Below are positions 46,901-55,747 of a stretch of 64,000 bases of DNA, in pieces. The notes under the pieces were generated by a model. That model searched no databases. It saw only the letters and a program-made list of their open reading frames with translations, and was not told the origin of the DNA. Source of the DNA: Pycnococcus provasolii (Eukaryota > Chlorophyta > Pseudoscourfieldiophyceae > Pseudoscourfieldiales); assembly GCA_049487715.1 (NCBI GenBank), contig CP150582.1:124001-188000 (forward strand), in the 5' to 3' direction. A program made the position numbers and the translations under genes. Within the stretch, counting starts at the first letter, position 1; each line of letters opens with the position of its first letter.

Positions 46901-49900
46901 CGATCTGCACGGACGTCAACGGTTGCCAGTCAGATCCATGTTATGATGGCGTTCGATGTAAGGACGTCAAGGCACCCGGCGTGGGATTCACGTGTGATCC
47001 ATGCCCCGCCGGCTTCACCGGCGATGGCATTACATGCACTGATATCGACGAGTGTGCCGCGGAGGCCAATGGAGGGTGCGATCCTCGCACCGAATGCACG
47101 AACGTTCCCGGCTCGCGCACGTGTGGCCCATGCCCGCCTGGCTTCCGCGGCTCGGGAGAGGCTGGGTGCACACCGGTGACCACGTGCGCGGAGAATAACG
47201 GAGGTTGCGATCCAGTGGCAACATGCACAGACGGTCAAGATGGTTCGGTATGCGGCCCGTGCCCTTCTGGATATGCGGGCAACGGCACAGTGGGATGTGT
47301 TGATATCGACGGGTGTGCAGATAGTCCTTGCTTCGCCGGATCAGTGTGCACGGACGTATCTGCACCCGGCGAGGGATACAGCTGCGGTCCATGTCCAGAA
47401 GGGTATGCAGGTGACGCGGATATCAAGGCGGGTGGAAGCTGCTCCATCTGCTCCACGTCAGCGTCCATTGCCGCAATTTCGGTGGCAAAAGGCCGATTGT
47501 TGCGCACGCAGGACCTGCGAGTTGTGACGAACGCTGGCATGCTCGCCGAAGGGTGCACGAACACCCAGGGCTTCGTGTATCGATGGGATGCAATCGCGAA
47601 TGATAAGAGCACAGGAGAGACGAGAGAATTTGTGCTAACGGATGACACAAATTTTAGGTCGACGAAGACGCTCTTCGTGCCACGTGGCACACTTCCGCCT
47701 GACAGCAAAATTCTCTTCACCTTCACCGCCAGTCTTCGAGGAGAGCCGACAGTAGGTGCTTCGGTGACGAGCGAGGTGCTTGTTTCTCGTGCAGATCTTG
47801 TTGCTAAAATTGCTGGTGGCGGTGTGCTGACTGGAGAAGCTACTCCGATTGTGCTCGACGCGTCGCTTTCGAGCGATCCAGATGATGCATCGGGTAGTCT
47901 GTCATTTGCATGGACTTGCTCGTCGTTGGCCCAGGGTGATGGTTTGTGCTACGACGTGAAACGCGAGCGCTTGGTGCTCCCAAAGGTAGCGACGCTGCCG
48001 CCGCTGAATCTTCTGGGGGGCCCCCAGGGCAGCCCGGTGAGCTACACGTTTACCGTGACCGCCAGCAAGGGTCAGCGAAGCTCCTCCGCAGTCACCACAG
48101 CAGACGTCGAGAAGGGTAACCCACCGCTAGTGTCTATTATGCCACTAAGTGAGGTAAAGCCGAATCCATCGCAAACACTCAAATTGACAGGCACGACAGA
48201 GTCCTCGTCCGTCTCTGATCGTCCGATGACGCTTTCGTGGTCGATGTTTGACATCACCCTAAACGCACGGGTGGACCTCACACAGCCGGACCTGGTTTCA
48301 AGCACAGATCTGGGAACGCGCTTTCTTTCTTTGAAGGCGAACGCGCTCACCTCGGGCAGTCAATACGCCGTACGATTTGAAGGCGTTGACGACACAGGCA
48401 GGGGTGCATCGTGGCTGAACTTCACAACAAACGATCGACCCGCGGGAGGGAAGCTAACGTTCGAGCTTCCGTCGGGCGAAAGTAGCATCATGATGCTGAA
48501 CACAACCGTGAAACTGAATTGCTTGGACTTTGTGGATGATGACGAGCCGCTCTTGTACTTATTTGCTGCCAGAAAGCCCGATGGAACCGAAATCATGCTG
48601 AGGGACTATAGCCCGGCGTCGCAGGCCTCAAGCGTGATCCCCATTTCTGGTGAAATTGTTTTGAAGTGCTATGCAAAGGACGTCTATAAGGCAACGAGCG
48701 ACCCTGCGAGCGTTATTGCCACGGTGTTGCCCCCACCCGCTGACCAAGTGGATGCTGTGGCCGACAGCGCTGCCGCCACGGCCGAGATGGCGCTGGCAAA
48801 CGGCGACGCGGATAGCGCCCTTACTAACATGGAGGGTGCGTGCGCTCTGCTCGACAGTCCGGGAGCATCTCGACGCTCTGCTTCAGGAAATGCACGCTCA
48901 AAGATGGCAACGACACTGCTGCAAGCATCAAAGATTGTCATACCATCGACAGAGACAATCGCACGAGTCGTTTCCGCAGCAGCTTCCGTCGGTGGAGGTG
49001 GTGGCGACATTGACACAACGAGTGCTTCGAGCTTAGTTGCTGTGGTGGGAGGTGCTGCGTCGACGGCACTGACTTGGTCGGACGAAAACTTAGATATCTC
49101 CTCCGGCACCGCCGTGGAGAATTCCCTGAGCGCACTGAGCTCTGCGTCGATGACTGTATCGCTCGAGAGCGCATCTGCCATGACGGATCCTAGCTTTGAG
49201 AGCCGTCGTCGACGACTCTCGGAAGCCTCGGCGCTTGCGACGTCTATCGCGGGCGCCGCCGGATCCATGTCACGGGCGAGCATAGCACGTTCCCTTCCTG
49301 GAGAGCAGCCGTCCGTGGTTGAATCGGCAAACGTTGGTATCTACGCGACGCGATCCACTTTGCAGAGTGCAACGACGCAAGAGATAGCGCAGGTGGCGGG
49401 ATCACGCATTGATGCCGCCAGTGCTCTACCAACTGCGGCGGATGGCTCTAATATCGACACGTCCATGTCAGCGTTTCATTTCAATCCAAGAGCCGTGGAC
49501 GATAGGTCGAATGCGTCCAGCACGAATGCTACGCGGAGAACACTGCTAAATACTACCGGTGACGTCAGCGATGAAAATGCCGAAGTGGAGCTGGCCTCGT
49601 CAGCGGCGCAGCTTTCGTTCTACTCTAGCGACGGCAAGGCTTTGTCTTTGCCGCAAGGGTCACTTAAGAAACCGTTCCTCTTCCAGCTAAATCTGACCGG
49701 CGATCGCGTTGCACCAGGTAAGTCTGCAGCATGTGCTCTTTGGAAGAAAAAGTTGTCATCATACTCGCCGGAAGGATGTGTGGGCCTTCCGAACCCACAT
49801 CCGAGGGGAGTTCACTTCGAATTCACGAAATCGTTCCTGCACAACCTCAGTGGCGAGCGCAAGGCGAAGGCGGGTGCTTGGGACCTTGATGTGAGTGCGA

Positions 49901-52900
49901 ATGCGTCCCACGCCGACCTCACGAAAGATTGCAATTCGACAGTGGATGCGGACGGCAACCGCCTCTACACTGGAAAGCAGTGCCTGATGCTGTCAGACAC
50001 CGCAACATCTCAGTGTCCGTGGAATAACGAACGCCAGGCCTTTGTCGGATCAGGTTGTGTGTACGACAAAGCTCTTGAATGCGCGTGCCTTACCCTCAGC
50101 ACAAACGATGATGGCGGCAGCACGAGTACTCTAGAGATGTCTGCCGCCTACTCGTTTCCGAAAAAAGTTGTGGTGCTGACGGCTGATCAGCTCTTCAGCG
50201 TGTCATTGGAAGACCTAGCCAACATTATAACGCTCGTGATTGTGATTTGCTCGATGTTTGGCTGCGCTACCGTCCTTGCGATTATTTCTGACGTGTTCGC
50301 TGCAAGAGAGCGGAAGCGATTGCTAAAGAGCAAGTTTGACAGTGAGCTCGCAACTAAAGCCGGTTTTCGAGTCGAGTCGAATGGTGCATACACATGGACG
50401 CTCGATCCAGACATGGATGAAGATGGGAATTACTTTGAACCTCCAACGAAGCAGTGGGGTGTGGCTTTGTGTACCTGTCTGGGTATCTCGGTGAAGCGCC
50501 TGCGCTTTTGCGTACCGTTGATGGGAATTAAAGAAACCATTGCAGCCATGGAGTCAGACAGCTTCTTGAATCGTCTAGAGCGCGCGAAATCTGTCGAAGA
50601 TTCGAAAACTAAAATCCAAAGTGAGCGTGCTAGATTGCGGACAGAATTACGAAACGAGCTGCAAAGCTTCACCTTACTGCCTGATGATATTAAAGAGATG
50701 GAGAAGGACACTCAAGACACGGTAAGGATCAGCATCCCTGATAAATCGTCTAACGAGACATCTTCCCCAGATGACGACGACGAGAACCTTAACTTTCGGA
50801 TGATGGAGAGATCTAAGGGATTCAAGGAGAGTACAATTCTCCACTCATCTGAGTACGAGTACTCATTATTTAACTTCTGGCCAGGTGGTACTGTTGCAAT
50901 GGTGCCGCTTACATTGGAGCGAGCCCTCGGCACTTGTCTTGCTCTTGCGAGTCTATCACACGGCGGCCTGCTATCGCCGGCGACATTCCAGAAGCAGGCA
51001 AAACTTGCATCCGAACTTCCTTGGCCCACCTTGCCCGCCGGGCTTAGCTTCGCGGAGTTGTTAAGTCGATTCTGTGCACTGTGCGCGCCGTCTGGTCCCT
51101 TCAAAATGCGGAGGAAGTGGCTCTCGCTAGCCGACGTATTTCGGCTGAGTATGCTACAGCATCCCGACGGTCATTTCAATGCCTGTGATGAAATAGCTGT
51201 GAGCTTAAGGTCGCTTCTTTTAGAGGATGACGACGACGGTGCAGACGATGAACATGCCGATGACACAGTTGATGGCAAGGCAATTAGCACCGAAGATCGT
51301 GCATCGAGATGGGACGATCTGCGTCGCAAGATGGTGTATCGCTGGGGAGCACTTTTTGGCAAGACAGAAAAGGGTCACACGCTGGATCGCACATTGACGA
51401 GAAGCAAAACTCAAAGTTTCTCACCCTTCTCGATGCCACTTATTATGTGGTCGAAAGATAACCTGGAGAAATCGTGTCCGAAATCCATGGATGTGTCCTT
51501 GTGGACGACGATGCTTGTGGCCGAAAATAGCAAAAATAAGCCAAACATGATTTTGAACCCTCATGCGGGTATCGAGGATGCAATCGACGTGGGTGCATTG
51601 GCAGATCGATACCTGGAGAAACATCTTGTGGATACCGCTGACCGTGCAGTTGCGCGAGCCGCGATATCTACGTGGGAAGACGAATACGAAAAGCTCATCG
51701 CAGCAACTCGCGATCACGTGAAAGATGCATTAAAGCGTGAGAGTGACAAGAAGCGTGCAGAGCGTTCCGAGCGCTGGAGAACCGCATTTGTGGGAGCTGC
51801 CATATTTGCCATGAAGGCACTAGTTTTGGCGACTTTGTTGTTTTTCCGGGGCCTCTTCTTTCTCTTTCTGGGGACGCACATTCTCCTGAAGCTCATTTTC
51901 ATTAAGCCAACAGATTCTTTCCGCCGTTCTGAGCGACTCTGGGTTGTTATGACCTGCTTCATCCTGATGTTTACGTGTTCGATATGGATTCACTACCAGA
52001 AAAGTCAGCAGTGTTGCGAGCAGCTCCGCGCCCATCTCGGCTGCTCGCTAGATTTGACGAGTCCGTGTCTTGGAGCTTTGAAATGCTCAGAAATCAAGAA
52101 AGTGCCGAAGGCTGTGGGTGCACCTGCATGTACTGCGTTTCCACAGAAGGGCAATATCGTGGACACGGTCACGGCGATCTTCATCGTTTTGTGCATCGTT
52201 CTACCGAGCCGCATGGTGCTGCAGACGGTGTTCCAGCTCGGTGGTCAAGCTGTCTCCCCGAAATACTTCGCTGATGCCGCAGGTCCCGATCCCACGCTGC
52301 AGGTGATGCTAATGCAGCTTTGGGAGGCAATGTTCATGATGGTATTAAACCCTTCGGGTGGATTGAGCCGTCTTCTCCTTCTTGCACGCAAGCTGCTGAT
52401 GAAGTTCAAGAAGTTTGTCAATCGTGCCGTCACTGCTTTGCTTATGTTCGTGATTAAGACGTGCTTTCCGAAACTGAAGAAGAATTTGTCGAAGAGTATG
52501 AGAAGCTTGTCGAAAGCGACGTCGCGTATCAAGACGATGACGTCGAAGAAGCAAAAGCAAGGAGGCGAGGAGGAGGACGAAGATGAAGATGAAGATGAGG
52601 TTGATTCAGTGGAGCTTGCACATCGCGCATTCGCGGAGGAGCGGCGTCTTACCATGCTGGTGGAGGGGAGCAGAGCGAGCCCCGCAACACGCAAGATTTC
52701 CGAAGCGCCAGCACTGGATCGCCTTGCGAAAGCGGCGCTGTGGAGTTCACGCTATGACACGCTCGGCGTCGTGTTGTTGGTGATGTGCTGGGCGCTCACA
52801 GCGTGGGTTGCTTTTGCGTTTGGCGTGCTCATATATGATAACGTGGGAGCGGGTGCCGAGAATGACTTTTTGAACAGCTGGTGGCAGGCAATGTCGACTG

Positions 52901-53148
52901 ACATTTTTGGCGTGGAAAGCTTGAAGGTGATGAGCCGTCGCGCGTTGTTTGTGCTAATTTTCCGCAATGTGTCAGTGCTGTTTGGGCCTGCGGAGTTGAC
53001 GGAGACGTGGCACGAAAAGGTTCTCGAGCAAGGCGTAAGCATTGACACAGGTGATGGCGATGAGGAGGATGTAAACGACGCTGCGCTTGGTGAGGTGGCG
53101 GATGACGACGCTCTCGACGAAGGAATGGATGACGATATGGATATGTGA
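43975..53148 (+). CDS. Giant lectin-HRGP-EGF-REJ membrane protein, polycystin-1-like
   Basis: 3057 aa from the first ATG at 43975; the ATG at 44158 just before a Tyr/Leu/Phe-rich hydrophobic run (a possible signal peptide) is an alternative. Order: a Ser-Thr hexanucleotide tract (44314-44426); a C-type lectin-like domain (44440-44925, with EAKAFCESFGGKLAKI and WEAWNPNN); a SPPP hydroxyproline-type stalk (44937-45258); a small SEA-like domain (45260-45600); a second Pro-rich stalk (45603-46090). About nine EGF-like repeats with NGGCD/TCG-CP cores follow (46110-47440), then a REJ-type region (47450-48720), and a GPS-like motif (50010-50100: CPW, GC, CACLTLS) that lacks the usual His-Leu-Thr/Ser cleavage sequence. 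Some seven to nine membrane helices follow from about 50200, separated by a long cytoplasmic part, and the tail is acidic. REJ proteins and polycystin-1 act in gamete or ciliary sensing. No PLAT domain is visible. Confidence 0.8.
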   Translation: MAASAPVLETVGLCLCGGLNGTHPPPHRVSSWAWACPLHCRSQGIFLVPSSYSLGLHAWSRMDLYLYLFVFVFVFLSPPPLEKGGGGFFPSWSASFPKGGPGGAYAMMVKTTTTSTSTSTSTSTSTSTSTSTSTSTSTSTSTSTSTSTSTSSLIRYEYAIASTYAYNLGHYPNPTTRSHSEAKAFCESFGGKLAKITTASQYASVASFAQQNLNDLGAGCIGTGAWLDVSDVETEGTWKDSDGVVAAWLQTNNTAWEAWNPNNFQGKFENCMEIKRCTGYDNGNATYTTKLNDQRCNGLGGGKISIFCQNVIKSVWDAGTPFSSPPPPPSPPPSPPPSPPPPSSPSPPPSPPPSPPPSPPPSPSPPPSPPPSPPPSPPPSPPPSPPPPSPPPSPPPSPPPSPPPSPPPSPPPSPPPSPPPFSPPPPPALASFSVVVGVGGYTAATFDASAQSTFRQMIASVVAVDVAAVSIVEVTSSARRRALAQSTVNVKVSIEVSTPSVAQSSAALLTSAIGNGSLQSSSLSQSDLKSVTSLTLLQSAQFAFPPPPSPPPSPPPSPPPSPPPSPPPPSPPPSPPPSPPPSPPPPPPAPPLPPPPSPPPPSPPPPTESPPPPPNSPSPPTPPAPPPPPFPPPPSPPPPFPPPPLPPPPSPPPSPPPSPPPSPPPSPPPSPPPPNPPPAPPASPFPPPPLPPLPPPPPVPPPPPFIVPTAAESDPCTFQNGGCDMLVECIPDTEAGGGRRCGSCPEGYEGDGFTCIDTNECNINNGGCDVLVTCTNTPGGRTCGSCPSGYGGSGESACTDVNECTTANGGCDPRTECVNVVGGARTCGPCPDGYVGSGETVCRQASATCAEAPNGGCDPLTTCEDTDSGPVCGTCPIGYEGEGTTGCTDIDGCKSNPCYDGVDCVDVPAPDPGLGFVCGECPAGFYGDGKTCNADVCFDNNGGCSSMVQCKNEPSAAKGRTCGACPSGYETTDGGAICTDVNGCQSDPCYDGVRCKDVKAPGVGFTCDPCPAGFTGDGITCTDIDECAAEANGGCDPRTECTNVPGSRTCGPCPPGFRGSGEAGCTPVTTCAENNGGCDPVATCTDGQDGSVCGPCPSGYAGNGTVGCVDIDGCADSPCFAGSVCTDVSAPGEGYSCGPCPEGYAGDADIKAGGSCSICSTSASIAAISVAKGRLLRTQDLRVVTNAGMLAEGCTNTQGFVYRWDAIANDKSTGETREFVLTDDTNFRSTKTLFVPRGTLPPDSKILFTFTASLRGEPTVGASVTSEVLVSRADLVAKIAGGGVLTGEATPIVLDASLSSDPDDASGSLSFAWTCSSLAQGDGLCYDVKRERLVLPKVATLPPLNLLGGPQGSPVSYTFTVTASKGQRSSSAVTTADVEKGNPPLVSIMPLSEVKPNPSQTLKLTGTTESSSVSDRPMTLSWSMFDITLNARVDLTQPDLVSSTDLGTRFLSLKANALTSGSQYAVRFEGVDDTGRGASWLNFTTNDRPAGGKLTFELPSGESSIMMLNTTVKLNCLDFVDDDEPLLYLFAARKPDGTEIMLRDYSPASQASSVIPISGEIVLKCYAKDVYKATSDPASVIATVLPPPADQVDAVADSAAATAEMALANGDADSALTNMEGACALLDSPGASRRSASGNARSKMATTLLQASKIVIPSTETIARVVSAAASVGGGGGDIDTTSASSLVAVVGGAASTALTWSDENLDISSGTAVENSLSALSSASMTVSLESASAMTDPSFESRRRRLSEASALATSIAGAAGSMSRASIARSLPGEQPSVVESANVGIYATRSTLQSATTQEIAQVAGSRIDAASALPTAADGSNIDTSMSAFHFNPRAVDDRSNASSTNATRRTLLNTTGDVSDENAEVELASSAAQLSFYSSDGKALSLPQGSLKKPFLFQLNLTGDRVAPGKSAACALWKKKLSSYSPEGCVGLPNPHPRGVHFEFTKSFLHNLSGERKAKAGAWDLDVSANASHADLTKDCNSTVDADGNRLYTGKQCLMLSDTATSQCPWNNERQAFVGSGCVYDKALECACLTLSTNDDGGSTSTLEMSAAYSFPKKVVVLTADQLFSVSLEDLANIITLVIVICSMFGCATVLAIISDVFAARERKRLLKSKFDSELATKAGFRVESNGAYTWTLDPDMDEDGNYFEPPTKQWGVALCTCLGISVKRLRFCVPLMGIKETIAAMESDSFLNRLERAKSVEDSKTKIQSERARLRTELRNELQSFTLLPDDIKEMEKDTQDTVRISIPDKSSNETSSPDDDDENLNFRMMERSKGFKESTILHSSEYEYSLFNFWPGGTVAMVPLTLERALGTCLALASLSHGGLLSPATFQKQAKLASELPWPTLPAGLSFAELLSRFCALCAPSGPFKMRRKWLSLADVFRLSMLQHPDGHFNACDEIAVSLRSLLLEDDDDGADDEHADDTVDGKAISTEDRASRWDDLRRKMVYRWGALFGKTEKGHTLDRTLTRSKTQSFSPFSMPLIMWSKDNLEKSCPKSMDVSLWTTMLVAENSKNKPNMILNPHAGIEDAIDVGALADRYLEKHLVDTADRAVARAAISTWEDEYEKLIAATRDHVKDALKRESDKKRAERSERWRTAFVGAAIFAMKALVLATLLFFRGLFFLFLGTHILLKLIFIKPTDSFRRSERLWVVMTCFILMFTCSIWIHYQKSQQCCEQLRAHLGCSLDLTSPCLGALKCSEIKKVPKAVGAPACTAFPQKGNIVDTVTAIFIVLCIVLPSRMVLQTVFQLGGQAVSPKYFADAAGPDPTLQVMLMQLWEAMFMMVLNPSGGLSRLLLLARKLLMKFKKFVNRAVTALLMFVIKTCFPKLKKNLSKSMRSLSKATSRIKTMTSKKQKQGGEEEDEDEDEDEVDSVELAHRAFAEERRLTMLVEGSRASPATRKISEAPALDRLAKAALWSSRYDTLGVVLLVMCWALTAWVAFAFGVLIYDNVGAGAENDFLNSWWQAMSTDIFGVESLKVMSRRALFVLIFRNVSVLFGPAELTETWHEKVLEQGVSIDTGDGDEEDVNDAALGEVADDDALDEGMDDDMDM
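44314..44426 (+). repeat. In-frame hexanucleotide (ACTTCG) microsatellite encoding Ser-Thr repeats
   Basis: About 19 copies of a six-base unit, two of them changed to ACGTCG, read in frame as alternating Thr-Ser just before the C-type lectin domain. Confidence 0.95.
44937..46090 (+). repeat. Two Pro-rich (SPPP) coding low-complexity tracts
   Basis: 44937-45258 and 45603-46090 are CCTCCA/CCTTCT-type repeats encoding SPPPSPPP stalks, separated by a folded domain. These are likely arabinosylated hydroxyproline rods as in other green-algal wall and surface proteins. Confidence 0.9.
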
Positions 53149-53215
53149 TGAGAGCGAGAGAGCGAGAGAGCGAGAGATAGATTATTTAAATAAGTAACAT
53201 TATATAAAGTTTCAT

Positions 53216-55543
53216 TTATCCGTCAAGCTCGTATCCGAACAAATTCTTCCGATAAATGAACTCAACTGCTAAACCCACCGTCTCGTGCTGATTCAGGACG
53301 GCGTGACCCCAAAGCCACGGCACATAGAGCAAATCACCGGCGTTCTGGTAGCACTCTAGAGGGCGATCGGTCGCAGACATGTTTGGTATGTCGTCACGCA
53401 CGAAACGAAGTGGATGTGTGCGTGTATAATTCGCATTTCCAGGCGCCCACAAAAACCAGCGTTTGGCACCGTAAACGACGACATTGTAGGCGTCCGAGTG
53501 TACGTGCTGGGGGGCGCCTGAGTTCTCCGCCCCAAGGAAAAATTGCAAATTCGAGATTTCGATGTCGTCTTTTGACCCGTCAAGAAAGCGCGGAAGAGAC
53601 GAAGGGAAGTCAGAGACGACACCACGGCCTTCGGTAACACCCGATTTTTCGCCAACGCCAGAAAAGATATACAGAGGATCGTCTGTGCACAGAGAGTCGT
53701 CCACCTGAGCATCTGGTGCATGGCACATCTCAAGCGCCCCGTTCACGGCACAATGACGCGAGCACCGGCCATCTCGTTGATCCATCGCCTTCACGAATTG
53801 AGCTAGCGTCGTGCCATCCTCGTGCAACCCAAAGTCCGTCGAATAGGGGATCCCTCCCGTTCTGAATGTTTGTTCACCTCGCCGATTTAGCAATGCATCG
53901 CGCGTCCAAAGCTTACGGACATTCCAGTCATTCGCGTAGCCTCTGAGCAGAACGGGCACACCTCGATCGAGGTACCTTGCGCGAAATTCAGATGAAGTTA
54001 GTCGAGCAGCCTCCGCAACATCGAGTGTCTCGACGTCGCAGCCCCGATCTACCGCCGATGATGATGGCGTTCGCCGCCAACCACCATCGTCGTGAACATC
54101 TTTGTGGCGATGCTCCACGGGTTTGCCACGTTGTATACGACGCTGCGCCGTGATCGGTAGCAGATCATTCGGCAAGTCACCGTTCATGTCGACAGTAGAC
54201 CTGGTGCCGCGCAGCTCGCTCAGCACATCCGTGTATCCAAATCGCGATGCCCAATGCGCAGGTGTCCGCTCGTTGCCATCAACCGCGTTTTGATCGGCAC
54301 CATACTTCACCAGCAGCGCCGCCGTTCGCGCCAGCCCGCCAGCCGCCGCGCCGTGCAACGGCGTCCACGCCACGCTATCCCTTGCGTGCAAGAGAGATGG
54401 CGCGAATTCTAGCAAAGGTTCTAGCGTCGCGTATGCAACATCGTCCAGGGCGGCACGTATGCGTGCAACTGGCACTGATTTGAGCAGTCCCGCGTCGGCA
54501 TCCTTGCGCAGAGCGCTAATCGCCGGATGCTCGTCGGGGCGAGCGTTCAGGCAGTGTTGCAGCATGCTCGCCTTGCGAAGGTTCCCAGAGAGGTGACCAC
54601 GCGCCTTCTCGCGCAGTGCTGAGCCGTACCGCGCCTTGCCACTTTCTCCGCCGCCGACGCGCCGGCGCTTCCTCGCCTCGCCCGCAACGCTACGTACAAG
54701 CATGTACTTTGCCATCGGGATGAGCATATCGCGGTTCCAGACGGCGAGATGTCCCGCGCTGCCCGTGTACCCTCCGCCGGGGCTTGTCTCGTTGAGCGTT
54801 AGCATAGAGGTCGCCGCCGGCGTGCTTGCAATGGCCTCGACCAGACCTCCGTGGAAAAGGGCGACGGCGGCGTGCAAGCACGTGCCGTGCGCCGTAGACC
54901 CGCTGGAAGGTTGGTCGACCATTCCAATCTCAGCGAGCATAAACGCGAGGTCCTCGGCGTCCGAGTTGCCGTACGCGACTCCCTCGAGCACGCGTTGCCA
55001 CACCGACGCATATTCCTCAGCACGTGGTGGTGGCACATCTACCGGCTCAACATCTTGAAGAAAGTCAATCAGCGCCGCAAAGTCTGGAAACTCACCATCA
55101 CCTGCACCTAGCGCCGTGTGGCACTCTGCCGCCGAAGGAATAGACGCGCCATCTCCCTCGTAGTCATCATAGTTGTAGTTTTCGCCGTCATCGCCGTAGC
55201 CATAATCATCGTCGTAGCCGTCTGCGCCATAGCTATCAGACGGCGACGTGGTTGGGTCGTACACGTCGTCCTCGTCGTCGTACGTGTCATCCCGACTTAA
55301 ATAATATTCGTCGCTGTCGTCATAGCCGTCATAGCTCGCGTCGGTGTCCTCATATGCAGCACAGAGCAAGTTGCAAGGCCGGGTCAGCAAACGAACCGCC
55401 GGCCAAGCCACAAAATTTGCCGTGTCTTGCAAGAAAGCTTGCAGAGTTATTATTGACAAGAAGGTTGCCGCCCAAAACTGCCCCAAACACGGTAGTGGGC
55501 CGGGCCGGCGCCGCCGCCACGCACGTGACGCGCGCGTCACCAT
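53216..55543 (-). CDS. Ankyrin-repeat JmjC/cupin-8 hydroxylase, membrane-anchored
   Basis: 775 aa from the first ATG of the frame at 55543. A basic N-terminus and a hydrophobic segment (FWAATFLSIITLQAFL) suggest a signal anchor. An acidic Tyr/Asp-rich region (about residues 70-135) follows, then ankyrin repeats (clearest SVAWTPLHGAAAGGLARTAA and NERTPAHWASRFGYTDVL). The C-terminal 220 residues form a cupin-8/JmjC domain: RGVPVLLRGYANDW, then iron ligands His682 and Asp684 in QHVHSDAYN, a KRWFLWAP segment, and His747 in VPWLWGHAVL. Such Fe(II)/2-oxoglutarate oxygenases hydroxylate or demethylate proteins. The anchor and ankyrin repeats suggest a secretory-pathway substrate rather than chromatin; this is inference. 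Confidence 0.8.
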   Translation of the reverse strand: MVTRASRAWRRRRPGPLPCLGQFWAATFLSIITLQAFLQDTANFVAWPAVRLLTRPCNLLCAAYEDTDASYDGYDDSDEYYLSRDDTYDDEDDVYDPTTSPSDSYGADGYDDDYGYGDDGENYNYDDYEGDGASIPSAAECHTALGAGDGEFPDFAALIDFLQDVEPVDVPPPRAEEYASVWQRVLEGVAYGNSDAEDLAFMLAEIGMVDQPSSGSTAHGTCLHAAVALFHGGLVEAIASTPAATSMLTLNETSPGGGYTGSAGHLAVWNRDMLIPMAKYMLVRSVAGEARKRRRVGGGESGKARYGSALREKARGHLSGNLRKASMLQHCLNARPDEHPAISALRKDADAGLLKSVPVARIRAALDDVAYATLEPLLEFAPSLLHARDSVAWTPLHGAAAGGLARTAALLVKYGADQNAVDGNERTPAHWASRFGYTDVLSELRGTRSTVDMNGDLPNDLLPITAQRRIQRGKPVEHRHKDVHDDGGWRRTPSSSAVDRGCDVETLDVAEAARLTSSEFRARYLDRGVPVLLRGYANDWNVRKLWTRDALLNRRGEQTFRTGGIPYSTDFGLHEDGTTLAQFVKAMDQRDGRCSRHCAVNGALEMCHAPDAQVDDSLCTDDPLYIFSGVGEKSGVTEGRGVVSDFPSSLPRFLDGSKDDIEISNLQFFLGAENSGAPQHVHSDAYNVVVYGAKRWFLWAPGNANYTRTHPLRFVRDDIPNMSATDRPLECYQNAGDLLYVPWLWGHAVLNQHETVGLAVEFIYRKNLFGYELDG

Positions 55544-55747
55544 CACGACGACGAAGAAAGAGAAACCGAGCAAGTTTTTGCGGCCGAGCTTCCCGTAGGC
55601 TGGCTGTGCAACAGATGCATCGCGATGCTGAGGTTGGGGGATCGATGATACTGTAGAACTACCCTACAAAAAGTAGTACTTATATTTTTTGGAAAAGAGA
55701 AACGTGACAGGTTGACACTTTTCTTTTTGTCGAGACGCGAACACTTC

